From assembly GCA_029007825.1 (NCBI GenBank), contig JAQXIO010000028.1, positions 1 through 51,532 of the forward strand: a stretch of DNA of 51,532 bases. Direction: 5' to 3'. This DNA is from Bacteroidales bacterium (GTDB lineage Bacteria; Bacteroidota; Bacteroidia; Bacteroidales; JAQXIO01). Below the pieces are notes generated by a model that was not told the DNA's origin, did no database searches, and was given only the letters and a program-made list of their open reading frames with translations. The position numbers were made by a program, and so were the translations under genes. Positions 9,422-16,734 of the stretch are shown here, in pieces; position 1 is the stretch's first letter; every line of letters begins with the position of its first letter.

Positions 9422-9807
9422 CCGATTATTTTTAATTGTCTATTTTCTATAACACGATATAAAAGACAAGGTTCCGACAATTTTATAATCTTTACAAATC
9501 GCTGCTCGTTTTACCGGCTGTTTTTTATTTCCATTTTTCAAGGTTATAAGTAAAAAGGAACAAAGCTTTTTCTAAACGGCAGCTTATATTCTCTTCAATT
9601 AACGTTTTCTATTAAACCCCTTGCTCAACCTTTTATCAATCTATTCCGAACTCAATTTCATTTTTATTTTTCTTCACATTCATGTCGTAAAACACAAAAA
9701 ATATAGAAGTAATTAAAAAGATTTGTTATATTTACCCCGCTAAAACCTTCTTTTTTAATAGAATTACGAAGTTAACATCCCATATTACTAATCCTAAATC
9801 AACAATT
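9422..9807. other. Intergenic region between divergent genes
   Basis: This 386-bp AT-rich gap must hold the promoters for the divergent antiporter gene and the T9SS-secreted protein. The only candidate I see is TATATTTA at 9727-9734 (plus strand), one base off the TAnnTTTG consensus and without a clear -33 box. I see no small gene, RNA or repeat here. Confidence 0.4.
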
Positions 9808-11163
9808 ATGAAATTAAAAAATTTACTTTTCTTTGGACTGTCAGCTTTTAGCCTTTCCGTTTTTTCGGATCCTATTTTACCGGAAGGCGGAACATTGCTT
9901 TTCTACGAAAGCTTCAACGACGGAGCTACCGCAGAAAAGAATCCCGAGCTCGATGCTTATAAAGTAGGAGGTATTTTCTACAATCAAGCGCCGAACGATA
10001 TCAACGATGATTGGTTCAATCATCCGGATCCTAGCACCAATGAAACACGATGGGCCTATCCCAACAAATCGAACGGACGTATCTGGAGACCGACTGCAAA
10101 TGCAGATACTCCTCCCACAATCGAATTTATGGTGAATACAAGTGCTTTCGAATATGCCTATTTCTCAGCAGCATCTTTATTCTGGGGCAGTTACAAGGTT
10201 TATTACAGTTTCGACGACTGGGCAACCGAACATGAATTGAGCCAAGATTTATTTTACCGCACTTATGTCCCTACTACTATTACTTATGAAGATTGCGGTA
10301 TCGCAGCGGTACAGGGTAAACCTGACTGCCAAGCGGATATGAATTGGTATTATGACCAATTTATAGAAAACTTAGGCGGAAAAGAGGCGGTATATATTAA
10401 AGTTGTGTGTATAAGCGGATCTCCTCTCGAATTAGACGATATTCAAGTAACCGGATATACGTCGGCAGTCTTGTTTAAAGGAGGTCTGGATGAAAAAATC
10501 AAAGAGGTTTCCGCTTTTTATGAAAAGAACAGGGATAATGAGAATGAGGAGTATTGCCCGACAAAATTAGAAGCCTTACCCAAATTAATAGAGGCGGCAA
10601 CTGCCGTTAACGAAAAAGCAGACGCAACCCAAGAAGAGATCAACGAAGTCTTGCTACCGCTGTCACAAGCATATACATCCGTAGAAACGAAAGATGAGGT
10701 TAGCTCTGATGTTATCGACGCATTCAAAGATGCATACGCACATGCCGGAGAAATAGATATTGAAGCTCAAGAGTATCAACAGTGGGTACCCGAAGCTACC
10801 CGGACAGCATTCGAAGAAGCACTTGCCCAAGGTTCCGAACTTTATCGGGATAATAACTATTGCGACGAAAACTATGCAACCGAATTAACTCAGGCATTAA
10901 CCGAGCTCACCCAGCTTACACAACAATACGTTTCCATCGAAGAGGCATCGACAAGTACTTTCAGCTTGTATCCCAACCCTGCAGGTGAAACAATCTATAT
11001 CTCAGGGGCAACCGGCGGAAATGCCTATATATTCAATGCGGCAGGCCAGCAGGTACAATCCATCAGCTCCTACCAGGGCGGGGCTATCAACATCAGTTCT
11101 CTTGCTCCCGGGGTCTATACAATAGTTTACGAACGGCAATCGATTCCGTTTATCAAAAAGTAA
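9808..11163 (+). CDS. Secreted protein of unknown function with T9SS C-terminal sorting domain
   Basis: This 451-residue protein begins with a Sec signal peptide (cleavage near residue 21, VFSDP). An N-terminal region of about 200 residues, starting at LLFYESFNDGATAEKNP, is rich in Trp, Tyr and Asp and looks like a beta-sandwich of the carbohydrate-binding type. Residues about 225-375 are mostly helical and contain two copies of a FIVAR-like unit (TQEEINEVLLPLSQAYTSV and TELTQALTELTQLT regions, each preceded by a Tyr-Cys-containing turn). The last 70 residues (FSLYPNPAGETIYI to the end) are a classical T9SS type A sorting domain, ending IPFIKK. The sorting domain implies export across the outer membrane and cleavage or anchoring at the surface. 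I recognise no enzyme motif; adhesion or glycan binding is a guess. Confidence 0.8.
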   Translation: MKLKNLLFFGLSAFSLSVFSDPILPEGGTLLFYESFNDGATAEKNPELDAYKVGGIFYNQAPNDINDDWFNHPDPSTNETRWAYPNKSNGRIWRPTANADTPPTIEFMVNTSAFEYAYFSAASLFWGSYKVYYSFDDWATEHELSQDLFYRTYVPTTITYEDCGIAAVQGKPDCQADMNWYYDQFIENLGGKEAVYIKVVCISGSPLELDDIQVTGYTSAVLFKGGLDEKIKEVSAFYEKNRDNENEEYCPTKLEALPKLIEAATAVNEKADATQEEINEVLLPLSQAYTSVETKDEVSSDVIDAFKDAYAHAGEIDIEAQEYQQWVPEATRTAFEEALAQGSELYRDNNYCDENYATELTQALTELTQLTQQYVSIEEASTSTFSLYPNPAGETIYISGATGGNAYIFNAAGQQVQSISSYQGGAINISSLAPGVYTIVYERQSIPFIKK

Positions 11164-11190
11164 AAACAGTAAAAAACTTCGAATAAAAAA

Positions 11191-11236
11191 GGGTATAGGG
11201 GGTTGTTTCATGCAGAAGCGACCCTCTATGCTTTTC
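11191..11236 (+). terminator. Probable terminator of the T9SS-secreted protein gene
   Basis: An 11-bp stem with two G-U pairs (11195-11205 with 11219-11229) and a 13-base loop follows an A-rich stretch and is followed by CTTTTC. The T tract is short, so it may be a weak terminator. Confidence 0.55.
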
Positions 11237-11573
11237 ATAAAGACCGGATAATAACAGGAATATTAACGGGTGGTCGATAACACTAAATATACAGGAGTAA
11301 ATTCCAATGGCTACAGAGACTGAAATTCCCCATTGAAATTCCTATACTCATTTTTATCCCTACTACTACAGCAGAGGGCTGCACTCACGATCCATCTCCT
11401 TTTTTAAACAGAATTTTACACTAACAGAAATAATGCTTTCGTCGTAAAACGCTTATTCCATTCCACTTCAAAACAATTTCTACCGACTTCATGCTCAACA
11501 ATTCCATATCTTCATAAACCCCTTATTTACAGCTTTCTTATGTTATTCTTCCCTCATTTTCATTTTTATTATA

Positions 11574-11581
11574 TATCTTTG
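11574..11581 (+). promoter_or_regulatory. Promoter -7 box of the DUF4783-nadC unit
   Basis: TATCTTTG matches TAnnTTTG and lies 27 bases before the ATG at 11609. I do not see a clear -33 TTG. Confidence 0.6.
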
Positions 11582-11608
11582 CACTCATAACACTAAAATT
11601 TTACTGAG

Positions 11609-11995
11609 ATGAAGAAACAATTGCTTTTTTTTGCTGCGTTTCTGATAATGTCAATCAGTTATTCTCAGGAATTATCGCAAGAGATCAACCAGTCTTTCTC
11701 CAAAAGAAATATCGAATCTCTCGCAGACAATATGGATAGTGAAATAGAACTGACCATAGAAGGAAAACGGGAAAGGATGAAAGGGCCGCAAGCTATATCG
11801 CAAGTCGACAATTTCCTGCAGTCGCTTTCTTCATCCAGATTTTCTGTTGTACATAAAAGCGACAAGCGTGACGCGGGATTTATCATAGGTACTTTGCAGA
11901 GTGAAAAAATAGCTTATCGCGTTAATATAAGTTTTAAGAAAATAGACAATAAAGAGATTATACAAACTATCAGAATAGAACAAATTAATGAATAA
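11609..11995 (+). CDS. Secreted DUF4783-like protein
   Basis: This 128-residue protein has a signal peptide (MKKQLLFFAAFLIMSISYS) and a mature part of about 108 residues (alternating helix, strand, strand) that resembles the DUF4783 family, a small cystatin/NTF2-like fold found in Bacteroidota. Typical segments are SKRNIESLADNMDSEIELTI near the mature N-terminus and the closing strand IIQTIRIEQI. Its role is unknown; the location should be periplasmic or outer membrane. The stop overlaps the nadC start by eight bases, so the two are translationally coupled. I recall this pairing with nadC from other Bacteroidales genomes. Confidence 0.75.
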   Translation: MKKQLLFFAAFLIMSISYSQELSQEINQSFSKRNIESLADNMDSEIELTIEGKRERMKGPQAISQVDNFLQSLSSSRFSVVHKSDKRDAGFIIGTLQSEKIAYRVNISFKKIDNKEIIQTIRIEQINE

Positions 11996-12827
11996 TTTAA
12001 TAGACCAACTGATCCAGCTCTCCTTTGCCGAAGATATCGGAGACGGCGATCATACGACATTAAGCAGCATTCCCGAAAGTGCAACGGGTAAATCAAAACT
12101 TATTATTAAAGAAGACGGCGTTATTGCAGGCGTAGAGATTGCCCAACGTATTTTTCATGCTTTCGATCCGGATTTAAAAGTTTCCGTTTACATAAATGAC
12201 GGTGCGCAAGTAAAAAAAGGCGATATCGCCTTTGTCGTAGAAGGGAAAGTGCGTTCCATACTTCAAACGGAGCGTCTTGTTTTAAACGTAATGCAAAGAA
12301 TGAGCGGTATTGCCACTACCACACGGAAATATGCAGACCGCCTAAAAGGTACTAAAACACGTGTGCTGGATACCCGGAAAACGACTCCGGGCATGCGTAT
12401 GCTGGAAAAAGAAGCTGTACGCATCGGGGGGGGGGTAAACCATCGGATAGGTTTGTTCGACATGATTTTATTGAAAGATAATCATGTCGATTTTGCCGGG
12501 GGTATAGAAAAAGCTATTACCAGGGCTAAAGAGTATCTGAAAGAAAAGGGTAAAGACCTAAAGATAGAGATCGAAGTCCGCAATTTCGATGAAATCAATG
12601 AGGTACTCCGGGTCGGCGGAGTCGACCGCATTATGCTCGACAACTTCAATACGGAAGATACCTGCAAGGCTGTCAAACTAATAGACGGCAAATACGAAAC
12701 CGAATCATCGGGAGGTATTACGTTCGAAACTTTACGGGATTATGCCGAATGCGGCGTGGATTTCATCTCGGTAGGTGCATTGACTCACTCGGTAAAAAGC
12801 TTAGATATGAGTTTAAAGGCTTGCTAA
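11988..12827 (+). CDS. nadC: Nicotinate-nucleotide pyrophosphorylase (carboxylating)
   Basis: NadC (quinolinate phosphoribosyltransferase) converts quinolinate and PRPP to nicotinate mononucleotide, CO2 and pyrophosphate in de novo NAD synthesis in the cytoplasm. The 279-residue protein has the standard length, an N-terminal open-faced beta domain and a C-terminal barrel. Recognisable active-site segments are TRKTTPGMR (about residues 129-137), the Gly-rich RIGGGVNHR loop, LLKDNH and IEIEVRN. The Gly-rich loop is encoded by a run of ten G (12426-12435), a spot prone to slippage, but the frame is intact here. The gene overlaps the DUF4783 gene at its start and runs 15 bases into the converging phosphodiesterase gene. 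Confidence 0.96.
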   Translation: MNNLIDQLIQLSFAEDIGDGDHTTLSSIPESATGKSKLIIKEDGVIAGVEIAQRIFHAFDPDLKVSVYINDGAQVKKGDIAFVVEGKVRSILQTERLVLNVMQRMSGIATTTRKYADRLKGTKTRVLDTRKTTPGMRMLEKEAVRIGGGVNHRIGLFDMILLKDNHVDFAGGIEKAITRAKEYLKEKGKDLKIEIEVRNFDEINEVLRVGGVDRIMLDNFNTEDTCKAVKLIDGKYETESSGGITFETLRDYAECGVDFISVGALTHSVKSLDMSLKAC

Positions 12828-13307
12828 TTCAATTACCTCAAGATCTTTAAAGTTACCGGCCTCTATCGAAAAACGGACTAATGTCCGTACCCGATGGGGG
12901 CCGTATTTTCCTGCTGCTCCGGGATTCATATAGAGCATATTCCTCCGTTTATCAAACTCTATTTTCAGAAGGTGGGAATGCCCACAGACCAAAAGGTTCG
13001 GATGTTTCAAGGCTAACTCCTGCCTCATTTCAGGAGCATATCTTCCCGGATATCCTCCTATATGGGTTATCCATATTTCCGCACCCTCAACCGTAAAACG
13101 CAATATTTTAGGACATCGCAAACGAATGGTATGGTCATCTATGTTTCCATAAACGGCTCTTACAGGTGCTATCAGCTCCAATCCGTCCAATACATTCTGC
13201 GAACCGATATCTACGGCATGCCATATTTCATCACAACCGGAGAAATATTCTATATATTTATTATCCCACCATCCGTGGGTATCCGAAAGTAACCCTATGC
13301 GTTTCAT
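12813..13307 (-). CDS. YfcE/MJ0936-type metallophosphoesterase
   Basis: This 164-residue protein belongs to the small calcineurin-like phosphodiesterases that hydrolyse simple phosphodiesters or similar substrates with two metal ions. Metal-ligand motifs are D9-x-H11 (SDTHG), D33 within HAVDIGS, GNIDDH near residue 60, THIGG, and CGHSH. The usual HxGD motif has Val at position 32 instead of Gly, next to the metal-ligand Asp. I chose the ATG at 13307 over a TTG one codon earlier. This ATG shares one base with the stop of the upstream rRNA methyltransferase gene (TGATG), suggesting coupled translation. Its 3' end overlaps nadC by 15 bases on the other strand. Confidence 0.88.
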   Translation of the reverse strand: MKRIGLLSDTHGWWDNKYIEYFSGCDEIWHAVDIGSQNVLDGLELIAPVRAVYGNIDDHTIRLRCPKILRFTVEGAEIWITHIGGYPGRYAPEMRQELALKHPNLLVCGHSHLLKIEFDKRRNMLYMNPGAAGKYGPHRVRTLVRFSIEAGNFKDLEVIELASL

Positions 13308-14683
13308 CAAAATATCGTTTTTAAAGCGGGAGGTGTATAAGTCGTTTTTATTCTATACTCCTGGGGGTAAAGGTTGTTATTACGATTCCCTATGTTTTTA
13401 ACCCATCCTAAGGGAATTGTCAGGAAAGTCAGCAGCACATATCCGACCGGGAGAGTACCTGACAATGTTACCGTTTCTTTTCTTAAATAGCGTATGGCTT
13501 CCTCTATCGCCAATTCTGCAACCGGGAAAGCCGACGAATCAAGCGCAGCGGAGAGAGCGAGATCGTGAGCGGGAGCCCATTCCTTTCCTTTAAAAGTTGC
13601 CACCGTAAGTCCCGATGAGAGAGATTTCAACAGCTTTTCAATCTTTAGGATATCTTCTTTAAGAACCGAAGAATAGGCTTTTATAACCGAATCCGAAACA
13701 TTAAACTGATAATCGTCACTGTTCCGTATCCATCTACAAACATTTTCCGGCCTTACGATCGATTGCTTTTTTCCTTTCACTTTCAGATTAAAAGCTTCAT
13801 TCTGCATTGTTTTTCCCTGTTTCCTCAACACTGCCATAAAAAAGCCTTCTCCTTTTATTTTATGGGGAAAGAACCTGTAACAAGACGCCGAGCCCATCAG
13901 TTCTGCAGCGATGTTCCATCCATTACCAAGGTTCAACGGCACACTTTCTGCGCCCAATTCACTACATATCCATTGAATATTTTCTTCGTTTTCTTCCGTA
14001 TTGTAGGTACATGTACTGTAAACAAGTATTCCTCCGGGTTTTAGCGCCGGCCATACGTCTTCTATTATCTGCCGCTGCCGCACTGCGCACGAACTTACAT
14101 TTTCCAGCGACCATTCCGCCACCGTATCGGGATCTTTCCTGAACATGCCTTCGCCCGAACAGGGCACATCGGCTAAAATAAAATCAAAATAATGGGGCAA
14201 CCTTACAAAATCCGCCGGATTATTATTCGTTACTACGGCATCGGGATTTCCCCATTTCTTAATATTTTCATTCAATACCTGCGCTCTGTTTCTTATCACT
14301 TCATTCGCAACAAGCAAGGAGCCTTGCGGCAGGGAAGAGAGTAAAAGCGTAGATTTCCCTCCCGGTGCAGCACATAGATCAAGGGCTTTTACAGGTTCTG
14401 AAAGTAGTTGTAAAACTACCTGATACAGAAACATAGACGAGGCCTCCTGTACATAGTACGCGCCTGCATGAAGAAGAGGATCAAAAGTAAAGGAGGGCCG
14501 TTGTTCCAGATAACAACCGTCAGGACACCAAGCAACAGGATTCAAAGAGAGGCTTTCTTTCCATTTCGATCTGTTTATACGTACAGAAACAGGACTTTCC
14601 GTCTTCAAGGAAGACAAAAAAGAGAGGTACTCCGCCCCCAGTAGTTTCTCCATTTGCCGACAAAAATCAGAAGGTAACTCCAT
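13307..14683 (-). CDS. RsmF/NOL1-NOP2-Sun type rRNA cytosine-C5 methyltransferase
   Basis: This 458-residue enzyme should use SAM to form 5-methylcytosine in rRNA. The core has the SAM-binding motif DLCAAPGGKS (residues 102-111), the motif IV Cys175 in DVPCSGEGMF and the motif VI Cys225 in YSTCTYN; these two Cys residues act in catalysis and product release in this family. A C-terminal segment of about 150 residues looks like the RNA-binding PUA-like extension of RsmF, ending in strongly basic residues. The frame stays open for 37 codons further upstream, but I chose the ATG at 14683 because it begins the family N-terminus (MELPSDFCRQMEKLL) and follows a promoter-like box. RsmF itself methylates 16S C1407; the exact site here is inferred. 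Confidence 0.88.
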   Translation of the reverse strand: MELPSDFCRQMEKLLGAEYLSFLSSLKTESPVSVRINRSKWKESLSLNPVAWCPDGCYLEQRPSFTFDPLLHAGAYYVQEASSMFLYQVVLQLLSEPVKALDLCAAPGGKSTLLLSSLPQGSLLVANEVIRNRAQVLNENIKKWGNPDAVVTNNNPADFVRLPHYFDFILADVPCSGEGMFRKDPDTVAEWSLENVSSCAVRQRQIIEDVWPALKPGGILVYSTCTYNTEENEENIQWICSELGAESVPLNLGNGWNIAAELMGSASCYRFFPHKIKGEGFFMAVLRKQGKTMQNEAFNLKVKGKKQSIVRPENVCRWIRNSDDYQFNVSDSVIKAYSSVLKEDILKIEKLLKSLSSGLTVATFKGKEWAPAHDLALSAALDSSAFPVAELAIEEAIRYLRKETVTLSGTLPVGYVLLTFLTIPLGWVKNIGNRNNNLYPQEYRIKTTYTPPALKTIF

Positions 14684-14699
14684 AGATTTCTCTTTTGCA

Positions 14700-14707
14700 C
14701 AAAAATA
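14700..14707 (-). promoter_or_regulatory. Promoter -7 box of the rRNA methyltransferase gene
   Basis: On the minus strand this reads TATTTTTG, a match to TAnnTTTG, 16 bases before the ATG at 14683. The position supports that start and implies a short leader. No clear -33 box is seen. Confidence 0.45.
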
Positions 14708-14834
14708 CCTATTTTTGCGGATAAGTTTCAGTATCTGTTTATAATTTACAAGACGGTTTATTTGTGATACGGGCATTTTCAGGTCATTGCACATTCCGGT
14801 AAGCCGAATTTTTCACCAACTTATTTAAATGTAA

Positions 14835-15539
14835 ATGCAAGGTTCGCTTTATTTAATTCCTGTCACTTTAGGTGACACTCCTATAGCCCGTGTGCTACCA
14901 TCGTTTAACCGGGAAATTATCGTTTCTCTTCAACATTTCATCGTAGAAAACGAACGGACTGCACGTCGTTTTCTAAAAAAAACAGAGCCTTCGATCGATA
15001 TCAACAGCCTGATATTTTATCCACTGAACAAACACACGTCACCCGAAGAGATCTCATCTTACTTGAATCCGATAGAGAGCGGATTTTCTGTCGGTCTATT
15101 ATCGGAAGCAGGTTGTCCGGCGATCGCCGACCCGGGTAGCGACATCGTCGCTATCGCTCAAAAAAAGAATATACGAACGGTTCCGCTCGTAGGGCCGTCT
15201 TCTATCCTACTGTCATTGATGGCATCGGGATTCAACGGACAGAGCTTTGCCTTCCATGGTTATCTCCCAATCGAAGCAAGCCAGAGATTAAAAGCCATAA
15301 AACGCCTCGAGCAACGCATATATACGGAAAATCAAACTCAATTGTTCATCGAAACGCCTTACAGAAACCATAAATTAATAGAAGAGCTTATTAAAAACTG
15401 CCAACCTTCTACCAAACTTTGCATTGCCGCCAATATTACCTGTGAGGACGAATGGATTAAAACTTTTCCGGTAAAACAGTGGAGTCATCAAAAATTCGAT
15501 TTATCCAAAACACCTACCATTTTCCTGCTTTACAAATAG
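14835..15539 (+). CDS. RsmI-like SAM-dependent methyltransferase (tetrapyrrole methylase family)
   Basis: This 234-residue protein belongs to the tetrapyrrole methylase fold that includes RsmI, which 2'-O-methylates C1402 of 16S rRNA. Visible features are the N-terminal strand GSLYLIPVTLGDT, the Gly- and Pro-rich GLLSEAGCPAIADPGSDIV (SAM-binding loop), VPLVGPSSILLSLMASGFNGQSFAFHGYLP, and the C-terminal half with FIETPYRNHKLIEEL. The N-terminal loop differs from canonical RsmI (T-P-I-G-N-L is replaced by T-L-G-D-T-P), which marks a Bacteroidota subgroup whose target is not certain. It stands alone, divergent from the RsmF-like gene, and ends at a symmetrical terminator. Confidence 0.82.
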   Translation: MQGSLYLIPVTLGDTPIARVLPSFNREIIVSLQHFIVENERTARRFLKKTEPSIDINSLIFYPLNKHTSPEEISSYLNPIESGFSVGLLSEAGCPAIADPGSDIVAIAQKKNIRTVPLVGPSSILLSLMASGFNGQSFAFHGYLPIEASQRLKAIKRLEQRIYTENQTQLFIETPYRNHKLIEELIKNCQPSTKLCIAANITCEDEWIKTFPVKQWSHQKFDLSKTPTIFLLYK

Positions 15540-15551
15540 ATTATCTTTAAC

Positions 15552-15591
15552 GCAGAAGGCGGAAGTACTGAAAAATATTTCCGCCTTCTGC
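15552..15591. terminator. Bidirectional terminator hairpin
   Basis: A perfect 13-bp GC-rich stem (15552-15564 with 15579-15591, arm GCAGAAGGCGGAA) sits between converging genes. The flanking T tract is weak on both sides. Confidence 0.65.
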
Positions 15592-15609
15592 TTCTATTCA
15601 AATCATTTC

Positions 15610-16725
15610 TCAGTCTTGCTGAAGAATAGAGCTTATCTCAGGTAAAAATATGGTATTACTAAACAACTCATATTCTTTCTCGAAACATTTCGTAAAATAG
15701 TTTTTTCCAAGATTTTCTTCTATCTGTTTCTGCGACCACAATTTTGCCCCGGGAATCGATATCTTCTTAAATATCTTTTCATTTGTAATATAGTGTATAT
15801 ATAACGAATTTACCGTTCTTTCCCTATCCTGGTCGTACAGATAAGTCATCAGGAAGCGGGATTTCTTGGCGAATTTCAGCCCGATTTCATGTAAGCTGTT
15901 CATCTGCGTTTTTGCAATACTGCTTCCGTAAGTAACATAAACGCTTAACGGAGTATCTACCCCGGCTTTTCCTTCGGTCGGAACCAGTAAAATCTGATTA
16001 TCGTACATCAATATGGTTCTGACCATAGGCAGACGGTACTCCGAAGCTATTTCATCCTTTTCCGTTTCTGCTACTATCCCCACAACATTACCTTTCGAAT
16101 CTACGATCGGCAACCATTTTTCTTTTTTGAGCTGCCAGCTCAGCACGGTCAGGCGAAAATGCTCATACAGGATTGCCAGAAAAGGAATACCGACTAAGGT
16201 AACCTTATAGAGTGGTCCAGAAACGATCGCCTCAATACTTTCCGAAGGCAACAGGGAAGCAAAAAAGAGACAAAAAAGATGAAGGGTCAGAAAATTCTGG
16301 AGTATTTGCGCCACCAAAAAAAACTCGTAAAGTGTATTCTTGACCGGTACCAACATAACTCCTGCCGTTCTGCTCACAACTTTCCTTTCTATGACATTTC
16401 TAAAAAGACTAACTAATACCAATATCAGCACAGAGAGCATCTCCAGCAACAACGGAGAATATTCAAAAAGGATATTCTGTTGAGGGAGAAGTAACAATAA
16501 GGATGAATATGCCAGTAATATAATAACCGATACGGTAAGAAAAAACTGATAAATCATACGGCCGGAAAAGAACTGAAAAATCCCGACCATGCAGAGCACC
16601 GATAACCAAGATATCAACAATGCCTCTTTATACGGTAACCAAAAGAATAAAAGAGTCAACAACAGAACGGGAAGATAACCCAGACCCTGATTATTCAAAA
16701 AGTGGTTATAAGAATAGAATTTCAT
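15610..16725 (-). CDS. Multi-pass membrane protein with degenerate Nudix-like C-terminal domain
   Basis: This is not a family I can name. The first 210 residues hold about six hydrophobic helices (for example YLPVLLLTLLFFWLPY and LLEMLSVLILVLVSLF). After a basic linker (LSWQLKKEKW) the last 150 residues form a soluble domain beginning LPIVDSKGNVVGIVAETE, an opening that resembles the first strands of Nudix hydrolases. It continues with RTILMYDNQILLVPTE, but the Nudix box (GX5EX7REUXEEXGU) is absent where expected, so hydrolase activity is unlikely. The start is nine bases downstream of the dipeptidyl peptidase gene, so they are probably cotranscribed. A sensory or regulatory role tied to the peptidase is only a possibility. 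Confidence 0.7.
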   Translation of the reverse strand: MKFYSYNHFLNNQGLGYLPVLLLTLLFFWLPYKEALLISWLSVLCMVGIFQFFSGRMIYQFFLTVSVIILLAYSSLLLLLPQQNILFEYSPLLLEMLSVLILVLVSLFRNVIERKVVSRTAGVMLVPVKNTLYEFFLVAQILQNFLTLHLFCLFFASLLPSESIEAIVSGPLYKVTLVGIPFLAILYEHFRLTVLSWQLKKEKWLPIVDSKGNVVGIVAETEKDEIASEYRLPMVRTILMYDNQILLVPTEGKAGVDTPLSVYVTYGSSIAKTQMNSLHEIGLKFAKKSRFLMTYLYDQDRERTVNSLYIHYITNEKIFKKISIPGAKLWSQKQIEENLGKNYFTKCFEKEYELFSNTIFLPEISSILQQD

Positions 16726-16734
16726 AATTACTTT

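Larger units (their letters stand above)
11164..11608. other. Intergenic region with terminator and downstream promoter
   Basis: This 445-bp gap holds the terminator hairpin at 11191-11236 and the promoter at 11574-11581. The stretch in between (about 11240-11570) shows no convincing coding, RNA or repeat structure. A nine-codon frame at 11308 with an AGGAG upstream looks fortuitous. Confidence 0.5.

Noticed and set aside
11308..11337. Nine-codon frame with an AGGAG upstream
   Set aside because: It is too short to support as a gene, and Shine-Dalgarno sequences are poor evidence in Bacteroidota.
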